Positions 40,501 to 52,500 of a stretch of 64,000 nucleotides of DNA are shown here, one piece after another. The stretch is taken from positions 56,525,849 to 56,589,848 of the forward strand of contig CP136062.1 of NCBI GenBank assembly GCA_032622095.1, given 5' to 3'. Origin of the DNA: Siphonodentalium dalli (taxonomy: Eukaryota; Mollusca; Scaphopoda; Gadilida; Siphonodentaliidae). The translations under genes and the position numbers were made by a program. The notes beneath the pieces are model-generated. The model saw only the letters and a list, made by a program, of their open reading frames with translations. It did no database searches and had not been told where the DNA came from. Positions within the stretch are counted from its first letter, which is position 1; every line of letters starts with the position of its first letter.

Positions 40501-43500
40501 GTGATGACATACCCCATGGTGGCAAATTGATAAAGTATAGGTGAGATATCTGCTTGGACGGGAAAATAACCCTCCAACAATTTCACATAAGCAAAGGTAA
40601 CTCTGTAGAATGGAAAACATGAACAAAACAATTGAACACTCAATTGATTGCCTTCATAATAGTGAACATTAACATAAACAAAGATAAATAACACCGGAAT
40701 GGAAAATATAAACCAAGCAATTGATTGCCATGATTGTAATGATCATCCGTACCAAATATAATTGATATCCGTCAACTGGTGGTGGAGATATGGACAAAAG
40801 AACAACACTTCCTTATCTACAAAGATGATTAACTGTAGAATGGAAAATTCGTACAAAAAAAAATGGACAATGGCCTCATAGTAGTGAACATCCATACCAA
40901 ATTTCATTAAGATTCGTCACCGGTGGTGGAGATATCTGAAGGACAGAAAAACCACATTTTCAGATAAACAAAGATGAATAACTCTAGAATGGAAAATCCG
41001 GAAAAAACGATTGAACAATCCGTTGAATGCCCTCATAGTAGTGAAAATCCATACCATATTTAATTGATATTCGTCAACTGGTGGTGGAGATATCTGGTTG
41101 GACAGACAAAAAGAAAAACATTTCCAGATAAACAAAGATCAAAAACTCCAAATCGGAAAATCCGGAAAAAAACGGTTGAACACTCTGTTGAATGCCCTCA
41201 TAGTAGTGAAAATCCATACCAAATTTCATTCAGATCAGACAAGTGGTTTTTGAGATATCTGCCCGGACGGATGGACGTATGAGGTCAATCCAGTATTCCC
41301 CCATTCTCTTCGAGAGTGGGGGTATAACAAATGATAGGTTGTTTGTTGAACTTATTATCTAACCATTTCCCTCAATAAATAGGGCTCTTTCTGCCGTCTA
41401 CTTTTATAACCTGAACATCCTTCCAAATCAACATTAGACCATTCCGATGTACACTTGTCATGTGACTGAGAGAATCAATTTACAGTAATGCCCTAAATAA
41501 TCGACACCTTAACCACATCAGAATTATGGATAACTTTTCCGGATTTAGTCGGAAATATGGTTTGTTGCCATTCATCAGAAAGCTCTCACTGAGAGCTTTC
41601 TGATGAATGGCAACAAGCCATATTTCCGACTAAATTATGAAAAGTTACCCATAATTCTGCTGTGGTTAAGGAGTCGATCATTTAGGGCATTACTGCAGTT
41701 TAGAAAAGGTTGAAATACATTTTATCTGACACCAATAAATAACACTCCTTCTGCATCATCTGTCATCAGCTTATTTTTCCTGAAAACCCCTTTAAACAAA
41801 CAAAAGACCATTTAATAATTCCAGTATTTACTTTTATATCTGAGTGGGAGAATCCATTCAGTAAAAGAATGGTTAATGATGGAACCTACCTCTCGATTGG
41901 TCCACTGAGTCTCCCCGTATCTCGGAGTAACCAATGGAATGAACACTTCACAGTTGCTCACGGCATAGTTTAGCGAATCCTGCCAATCAAACCCAGATTT
42001 TATCTCATGAACATCCTGAAAATGTGAATGTAAAATATTAAAATTGTTATTGTACATAACATCTTTAAAGGGGTACTGACACTAAATCCGACCAGTTATG
42101 GGACCATCTCCTTTTATACTCAACAAATTATATGCAACAAATGAATGAATTTGAGCCATGTGCACTCATGTGCTCTATGAACAATGCAAACAACATGGTA
42201 ATTATAATGAATATGAATTTATGACTCCAGCTGGTTATGTTAAAATTGTGAGACACGTCTGAAACTTTAAGCTACACTAATGCCCTAAATAATCGACTCC
42301 TTAATCACATCAGAATTATGGGTAACTTTTCAGGATTTAATCGGAAATATGGCTTGTTGCCATTCATCGGAAAGCTCTCAGTAAGAGCTTTCCGATGAAT
42401 GGCAACAAGCCATATTTCCGACTAAATCCTGAAAAGTTAACCATAATTCTGCGGTGGTTAAGGAGTCGATTATTTAGGGCATTACTGTATGTTCACCATG
42501 CACCACTGAGCATTATAAGTTCAGGATACTTTGCCACCCGACTACTACTTAGTAATGGTTGCTAAGCAGCTACCCAGAATTGAAAGGAAAAATCTCTGAA
42601 ATTTGCAACATTTTGTATCCTTTTATCATGTAATCAAATGTCACAGAGGAACAGGAGTTTAATTGTGACGTCATGGGTGAAGACACGTCCCCACCTGCTC
42701 CTGTACAGGACCTTTACCAGTAGCCCCCACACGCTTGGCCTGCAAATGGTATATTTTGCCCATCTGTCTCCTTCTGATTTGCTTTCCTTTTCAAATTCAC
42801 TCCCTGTAGCCTATTCGTCCCAGTTGCAATCCTTGCCATCATCCAATAATAATTGCAATGTTTGATCAACAGACAGTTTGTTTTGGCTCATCATGTACAT
42901 GCCTGTATACAGGTTGACAATAACATGAATCTAAAGCACCGCCTTCTGTTGTTGTAATCAACTTGGCAGATGATACATTAATTAAAGGTACTCAATCCAA
43001 TCAGACAGTCCCTATATCATCAAGTTACAACAACAACATTTCTTCAAAATTCGCTTTAATTATCAGAATCGATTAATTACAACAAAATAATTCTTCTAAC
43101 CACTGTCAACTATGGTATAACATTTCCACAAAGCGTGTTATTTATCAACATGTTGTTCAACGAATAATGGCCAAATTGTCACTTGAGTATCACAAAATTT
43201 GGCCGTATTACCACTTGATTTTAGAGTTATCCATCTTCATCCGCGATTTTGTCTGACAGGCCACAAATAAGTACATATCTCGAGAAATTTCAAAAATCGA
43301 TATCTGGTCACTCTGAGCTTTGATGGGTGAGATCCTCGACTCGATTCAAATATTTTTTTACCTCCGAAGCCAAAGAAATCGTAATTTGGGAGCCTTAATT
43401 AGAGTCCTTAAATGACGATAGAACGAGATTACGTTATGGGCAAAAAATCGGCCTGTCGAATATATATACAATAACTTTCTGGCCGAAAACCGGCCAGCCA

Positions 43501-46500
43501 AGTTCAAAGGATCTAATCCTTGGTTATCCTGCCACATACTTTAGTCCCAGACCAAGTGGACGGAAGTTATCTTATTGCGTATAACCAGTTGATATTAAAT
43601 GTCTATACTGATAATACTATAATTTTTGTAGATAATCTCCCACCCTGATCATTTTCTCCCAAATATTTTTACCTTAAAATGTAGTGGCAAGTTACTCTTA
43701 TTTTATCATTCAATATGACTATGTGAATCAGAAAAACTATCAATGGTGACAATGAAGCATGTTTTTCTGAGGCAAATGCAATAAATTACAGTTTGGAAAA
43801 TTCTTTTTGAAAAAAAAACATAGTTTATCTACCCCATCCCCAGAGCGTAGCGGTCATACATTTATGCGTACGGCCGAATAATATGGGCACAATTTACATA
43901 TGCTGTGAAGCATTATCCGAGCTGCAAAGCAGTAAGTGGGGGAGAACACAAGAGTGGGAGAGAACACAAGAGGAGGGGGTTCGGGGGCCTGCCCTGAGGA
44001 AATCTTTTAATATTGCATTCAAAATGACACGTTTTACTTGGTTTCCTGATATATATACATGCATATAGAAGTGGTTACAAAAATGGAAATAAGTAATATT
44101 TACTGTAATAATGAGTTAGATCAACTAAATCCTGACATCGGTGGTATTTCTAGTAGATTATATACATGAGTGAGTGACAATCACATAATTACATTCGCCG
44201 ATGCAGCCATGTCACTGCAGGAAGTTGGTGAGGGGAGTGTGGTGAGGGGAGTGTGGAGTGCTAGCTGGTTGAACAAAATTCTATAGCCTATACCTGATTG
44301 ACTGAATTTGGCACATGATAGTAACATGCCTACGGTTGGCAATACATGTATCGTAACAACTAAATTTACCAAAATCCATACGTCAATACCACGTACACAT
44401 TTGGCCCATGCACTTTCCTGGCAGTGCTTAGCCATGGAGTATAACTTAGGAATAGGCCCATACAGCCCTATATAATATGGAAAGGAGTTTGTGTTATGAC
44501 TGAAAGGGCCATTGGTCGTGATGTTTATATATAACGCCAGATCTATACCACGCACATGCCTACAGGAACATGATGCAACTTATCATAACAACGTGTACTG
44601 ATAAAACATTATGATCAATTAGTTGTTCCAATACTCATAATAAGTTAATTGGGCATACTGATGGGAATGACAGGATTATTAACATTGGTCCTGTTAGAAG
44701 TATATTATTCACCTTTGCCAGCAAAATATTGGTACGGCCAAAACCGTCCAGCCGTACCCAGAATTACGCCCTTGCCCATCCCCCCAATGCATGCCGCCTT
44801 TTCTAAAAGGGGAAGTTATGACCACAATGTGCCTCGACATTTTTGAGAATTTGGAACATGAATGATAAAAAATATCATGCAGATTAATATATTTCCATAT
44901 TTTTTACGAGAATTCCCAAGTCATAAATACCTAAACTCTGCCTACTTGAAATAGTGCGAATTCTTTTGCAGCGATCTATGGAGTACATATGGAGGGCTCA
45001 CTGTTTGCATGTGTTTAATTTAATGAAAAAAACATACCAGATATACACTGTATCCCAATTTGGAGAGAGCTCCCGTTAAGTTGAGGGCGTGCTGGGCCGA
45101 CTCCGCCCTGCAGTAACTGACTAAGATCTGTTTGGACATTTGAAAGTATGATGACTCATTCAGATGACAGTCATCGGGTAGACCATGTGAGAATGACGAG
45201 TCATCTCGTGTCAGGGAAGGTAACTCTTCCAACCTGTAAGACAAAAATAAACCAGGTGTGAAAGATGAATTAAAAAAATAACAATTTATCAGTTTTAAAA
45301 ACGTTAGTGTAATAACTTAAATGAATATCAACCAAGCCTGAGTTTAGTGTGCCTGTCATTTACAGAATGAGGTCCCCAGAGGGTGAATTTATTGATACTA
45401 TTCCGCATAGCGGGCTAGCATCACCAAATTCACCGTCTGGGGATCCAATTTTGCTTAGGCCTCATCTTCTGGGAAGTATCTATAGTCTTAAATTAACAAT
45501 GTTTTTTTAATTACTTTTTCCCTTCTGGGAAGTTTCTATATCCCCTAATTTGCAGAAGATAAATTTCATAATTGAGGTTACTAATGGGTGAACATCACCA
45601 ACTTCAACTGGGGGACTTCAATCTGATCCTAGGTCTCCCATAGCAGTTGAGGCCTAAGCAGAATGAGGTCCCCAGAGGGTGAATTTGGTGATGCTAGCCC
45701 ACTGTGGGATAGCATCACTAAATTCACCCTCTGGGGACCTCATTCCGCAAATGTCAGACACACTAAACTCAGGCTTAATATCCACAGACTCCATTACTAT
45801 TTGTGTCTGTCATTTGCAGAATGAGGTCCCCAAAGGGTGAATTTAGTGATGCTACCCCGCATAGCGGGCTAGCATCACCAAATTCACCCTCTGGGGACCT
45901 CATTCTGCTTACACCTCAGCAGAATGAGGTCCCCAGAGGGTGAATTTGGTGATGCTAGCCCGCTATGCGGGGTAGCATCACTAAATTCACCCTCTGGGGA
46001 CCTCATTCTGCAAATGACAGACACGCTATTTCAAGGCTTGATCCCAACTCTTGCTTTTTTTCTTCTAAATCCTGTTTTGCTGAGCATTGGGACATAGATA
46101 ACGATTTGCAACATCACTGATCCATTTATATAGGATACGTTCTCTATGTCCTCAGATACTTTTCAATCCGAAATGAATAAAAGGACTAGATGTACCAGTC
46201 TATCAGTTGGCACATTTATATGTGTTTTAATATTTACTGTATTCAGCCGGAAATCACATATCCTCGGACGTGGGCTTCTAAAATGTCGTACATGTCATTT
46301 TGGCACAGAACTTATTATTGCATTTTCAGATTACATAAACTTGTACATCAGATAACTTGTCAATATTTCAAGTACAAATGCTATTTTTCAGGGAAATTCG
46401 TGGTCTAAAATGCTGTATCTGAGTTTCCCGCCATTTCTGAAAATGTTCCTATTAGGATAATTTTAATTGGCTTGTTTTGAAGAGGATTGGCCATAGGACG

Positions 46501-49500
46501 TATCTTCCTTATCCTGAGTGGCAGAATCTAACGAAGCTGCAGAAATCATCAAAACTAAAATGTCTTACCTCAAAGATTTCTACTTTTTACTTCTAAAGTG
46601 TTGTATAACAGCATAAATTCACGTTTTCTCATCAATTAGGAGATAATTGAATATGAAAGTGTATATGTTACAACAAATGTGAAATAAAGAATTATTGTGC
46701 AAAGTTATTGGCAGATACCAATTCTAGTTCCAGAGATAAAGTTTTTTGTGTCTCTTAATGAACATTTTGATTTTCCTGATGTACGATGTTTTAGAAGCCC
46801 ACCAATGATATTTTGTCCTAAACAAACTCAATCAGGTAGCCATAGGTCACTTAAAGTAATGCTGCCGTAAATAATTGACTCCTTAACCACATCAGAATTA
46901 TGGGTAACTTTTCAGGATTTAGTCGGAAATATGGCCGACTAAATCCTGAAAAGTTACCCATAATTCTGCTGTGGTTAAGGAGTCGATTATTTAGGACATT
47001 ACTGTACTGTATATGCCCACTTTTAACTCAACTTGACCATAGGTCACTTACCTTGAACAAACACTTATCATCAGGCTATGGAGTCAACTCTATTTAAAAT
47101 TAACCATTTAAAGACAGTTTATTGTATCTGGGCCGCAATTACAACAACAACATGGGTACTATTATTATCTATATATACATATAAAAGAGAAGGATCTGTC
47201 TGTCTATCTGTTTGCCTGTAACCCTGCAGATGTTATAACGCCATTAGTTTTTTCAAAGTTTTGATTTAAAAAGAAAAAAAATTATTTAAAAATATCAAAA
47301 TAATTTTAATTTAATTTTTAAAAATTTATAAAATGAATTTTTTTTTAAATCAAAATGTTTATTGTTTAAATTAAATGATCAATTGGGCAAAGCGCACAAC
47401 GGGGGTGGAGCAATGTCTAATATCTAAGATCAAGCCCATCTGACGCTCATACTTTTATAACTGAGTTGGAGAATCAATTTAGTATAGAAAGGGTAAGGAC
47501 ATACCTTGGCTTTTTAGACTTTGGCCCGGAACTCATGGAGCAGTTGAGATCTACAGAGCCTATGGACCTCCGTCTCTGATCTTTGGAATGTACTGTGATC
47601 ATGTGATCACTGAGACAATCTATTGCTGTCAGGTCGTCCTCGTCATCCTGGGTTACTGTCCATCCATTACTGTCGAGAAACTCAAAGTCAAATGGCCAAC
47701 AAAACTGTAAAAACAATATTACTCAAAATCAAATAATAATAAACAGCCAATCATGAATGAGCAATCAAGCAGAAGATAGCGGGACCTGGGTTGGACATGA
47801 GGTATAAAACAGACCTAAGATGAAGGAAACAACGCTTAACCCTTTGAACCTGACGTCCTGAACGTTCAATGACCCCAACCCGAGGCGCCTGACGTAATAT
47901 ATAGTGTTCTGGCGATGTAACTCAAAATGCTCTTAACTGGTATGTATATACATTTATACAAGCTCAACTATACGGCAATCAACTATGCTGACTGAACTGG
48001 TTTGCAGTGAAACATGTCACAAGATATTTCAATGAGACAGTCCATTCCACATTCAATATACATATAGATTATATTGCGGCTTCCTTTGGTCGCGCTATAT
48101 ATTTATAACAAAATTCTTATCCTTTGCATACGACAAAAGGCATTTCTCAAAATGCACTTGTGTGCATGCGCGAAGAAACAAAATGCACTTGTGTGCATGC
48201 GCTTGTTGCCATTCATCGGAAAGCTCTCGGGGAGAGCTTTCCGATGAATGGCAACAAGCCATATTTCCGACTAAATCCTGAAAAGTTACCCATAATTCTG
48301 ATTTGGTTAAGAAGTCAATTACTTAGAGCATTACTGTATACGAAAGTTGCTGATATAACAATATGTTAATCAAATAAAGGTCTACTCAAGTGGAAATGAA
48401 CATGAAAGTGTGTCAAAACAATAGAACTGTTGTATTTTATTTTATACCATGACCACGTACTCTACTATAGAATTAACCCTTTCAATGCCAAGTCCGATTT
48501 TTGTATCAACCCATATTTCCTTGATCATTTTTCAAATTTACTGATTATAATAATGTGATACATTGATGGAAAGAGCTCTGAGAACTCTTTCCAACAATGT
48601 ATCACATTATTCTAATCAATAAATTTGAAAAATGATCAAGGAAATATGGGTTGATACAAAAATCGGACTTGGCACTGAAAGGGTTAAAGATCATTGTAAA
48701 AAGAAAGTTGCTAGTCACCACTGTGGGCATAAAGGCTCAATGAGGGTATAAAAGTTTCCATGAATTTTGAACGGGAAAGTGATATACCAGCAGTAGGGAC
48801 TACAACGTGTCGCATTACAGTAACATCAGTACTGATCATTCAATGGCAAAATATAGTTCCAAGTTGACATGTTAATAAACAAAATGTTAGTTATACTTTC
48901 ATACATCTGTGATATTATGTGACACTTTGTGATATTATGTGACTAAAAATTTGTTATCATAAATTTCAATAGCTTTTGTATACAATTTCACAATTCCCTC
49001 AGGTTTCATATCCCTTCGCTGGGTAACAGTACCAATGTACTGAGTTACCGCAGGGTCCATTGAGGGTTGAAGTGCTGACACATTTATTCCATGTTTAAAG
49101 TTGTCTTCAAACTATTATCCATCTGCTGAAGTCACGACTGGAGTGAGACCAGCCTGGAGGATTCAAATTCGGAGAGGTCACTCCCCGACATCAGCTTTCT
49201 GTGTACATCACAATATTAACCATTTTAAGTTGTAACTTTCTAATATTATTCTTATATTATTGGTAGGATAATGGTATAAACAAGGGTTGCACATCAAAGA
49301 TGGCTTGGTCAAGTTTTTTTTGGTATCCACTGGATCTCCAGTATGTTTGCCATGTGAAGAGTCAAAACAGACTTAATCCGGATAATAAACGGTTATCCGG
49401 GTACAGTAATGCCCTAAGTAATCGACTCCTTAACCACAGAATTATGGGTAACTTTTCAGGATTTAGTCGGAAACATGGCTTGTTGCCATTCATCGGAAAG

Positions 49501-52500
49501 CTCTCGGGGAGAGCCATATTTCCGACTAAATCATGAAAAGTTACCCATAATTCTGCTGTGCTAAAGGAGTCGATTACTTAGGGCATTACTGTAGCTAACC
49601 GAACGACGGCATATCACATGTAAAGAGGGCCTGATACCTTCTGTTTTATTTGGACTCGTAAACTTGCTAGCACACAGTTATAGTCGATGAAGATAAAGCC
49701 AGAGTTTGATGTTTTCTCGCCGTTCCTGATGCCAATACCACATCTTAGTTTCTCTGTAATGAAAATGGTATTAGGGTTTATAATAATTTCAGCAGCCATT
49801 AAAAAAATTTCATTGAGATCCGAGCACTACTGTTCAAGTTATGACCTAAACAGATATCAGAAGGACAAAAAAAGCCAACATTTCCAGATAAACAAAGATG
49901 AATACTCTGGAACAGAAAACCCGAACAAAAGAAATGACACTCCATTGAATGTCCTCATAGTAGTGAACATCCATACCAAATTACATTGAGATCCGAGCAA
50001 AACTCTTCAAGTTATGACTTGAATAGACATCGGACGTATGCACGCACACATACGAAAGAGTAGACAAACGAAAGGATAGTGGTTTACGTACTGAGGTCAA
50101 TCCATATTAACGAGCATAAACGAGGCATCAAAAAGTGCACCAACGAAAGAGGTTTAAGGGCTACTTTCAATATTGATATTAGCATACCACATATACAACA
50201 TTTATTATCTCTGTAAACTCTGTTAGAATTAGTAATTTTATGTCTATAACTCTATGTGTTATGTAAACTCTTCAGTACTAGAGAAAAATAAAAAATATTA
50301 GCAGATATATTATTATGAACATCTAGGGTTAATGAGCTTAAGCCCTCAATCCTTGTCCTTAAATGCAAGGACAGGGTGGACATAAATTTTGTCCAAACTT
50401 TTGTGGTTTTTAGAAAGTTGTGCTAGAATTATTTATAGACCCCAAGCAACTGTTAAATGATAATATGGCAAAAACAGAAAGGTTCAAGTGCTTAAGCTCT
50501 TAAATCCAAAAAGCCCTTAAACCACATATGTGACCTGCCATATCAAAACCAGTCGTAAGTCGGGATTTTTTTACCCTGTGCCAATGCATTCTCTTATATA
50601 TGCGAGTTGACCATAGGTCGCCTCGCATATATAAGAGAATGCATTGGCCTAACAATTTTTTATAATTTTAATAATTTTTTCTTGTATTCTTTAACAATTT
50701 TATAATTTCACCCATACAGAGCCCCAGACAAACATGAGCAGACGACACTCTTCTATATGCTTCTATATATGTGTGGGGCTCCCTGCAGGGTAATGGATGT
50801 TTTTTATTTTATGTCCTAAAAATTGTAAGAAACATTTATTTAAAAAAAATGATAAAAAATTGTTAAGCCAATGCATTCTCTTATATATGCGAGGCGACCT
50901 ATGGTCGACTCGCATATATAAGAGAATGCATTGGCACAGGGTAAAAAAAATCCCGACTTACAACTGGTTTTGATATGGCGGGTCACATATATATTTAAAC
51001 CAAAGTCCAAACCCCATAAACAGACAGGTGCAAAACAGTATATCCCCCTTTAAAAAAAAAATATTTGGGGTATAATTAGATCTGACAATGACTTACCCAT
51101 ACAAGTCAGAATTTATAGACCCTCAAGGCATTTGCAATGTGAATAGTAGGTTATTGAAATTTCACCGATCAAGTAACAGATAATTACTTGTGCGAATACC
51201 ATATCAGTATATACATGTTTTACCTAGAAACATATCTGCTTCTCGGTTTGTCCAAAATTGACTAATTAACCCTTTGAGTGCCAGGTTGATTTTTGTATCA
51301 ACCCATATACCCTGTGCCAATACATTCTCTTATATATGCGAGTCGACCATAGGTTGCCTCGCATATATAAGAGAATGCATTGGTCTAACAATTTTTTTAT
51401 TTTTTTTTACAATTTTTTACAATTTTAATAATTTATTCTTATATTCTTTAACATACTTATTTTGTAGGTTTAGGGCCGATGATATCGGCCCCTGGCACTC
51501 AAAGGGTTAAGCTACATGCCACAACATTTATGTAAAGTGCTACAAGTGATGTTTACTTTTTGTTTATACCAAGAAATAATATAAGGTGACTTGAGTGCTG
51601 TCGTTGCTGCTGCAAATAATTTAATGAGGAAATACACAGCACACCGCAACTGATCATAATCAACAATATCTGTATTTTAGAGTTATTGTTCTTTGCATAT
51701 AACGTAAACATTACTGACTGCCTGTGTATATGATTTCAACATGCGTAATCTTGTCACTGGAGAGTTATTGATAATGAGATATAAGAAAGATTCTTTCTAT
51801 TATTTATGTTCTTCTTGGTGTTAATGGTAACAAGCCTTGAAATAGTGTCTGTCATTTGCAGAATGAGGTCCCCAGAGGATGTATTTAGTGATGCTACCCT
51901 GCATAGCGGGCTAGCATCACCAAATTCACCCTCTGAGGACCTCATTCTGCTTACACCTCAGCAGAATGAGGTTCCCAGAAGGTGAATTTGGTGATGCTAG
52001 CCCGCTATGTGGTATAGCATCACTAAATTCGCCCTCTGGGGACCTCATTCTGCAAATGACAGACACACTATTTCAAGGCTTGAATTCTAACAAGCCTGAG
52101 ATTAGTGTACCTTTCATTTGCAGTAGGCTAGCTTCACTAAATTCACCCTATGGGACCCTCATTCTGCATGGCCTCATCTGCTATGGAAGACATAGCTGTC
52201 CCGACAATGAACGCCTTCCATAGCTTTTTCAAATATGTGTTTCGTAAGCATTTATTTGCATAAATATTTAACGGTATACTCGTAGGGCATGCATCTATAA
52301 TCTCAAATAAACTCCACCCACCCCGCATGTGCAATTTGACCTATATATCAAGATGTTCTACTCACTGTGGTGTTTTAAAAACCACCCGAAAGAGATCCGT
52401 TAATTAGTTGAATATAACGTGACTGCCAATTATGGGGTGAAGGTCGAGTATAGCTCCTGCGACATTACCCCTCTACCTCTACACAACACATCACTCAAAA

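Noticed and set aside
42638-42865. 75-codon plus frame with Ser/Leu-rich peptide
   Set aside because: No splice context, homology or repeat support; expected by chance.
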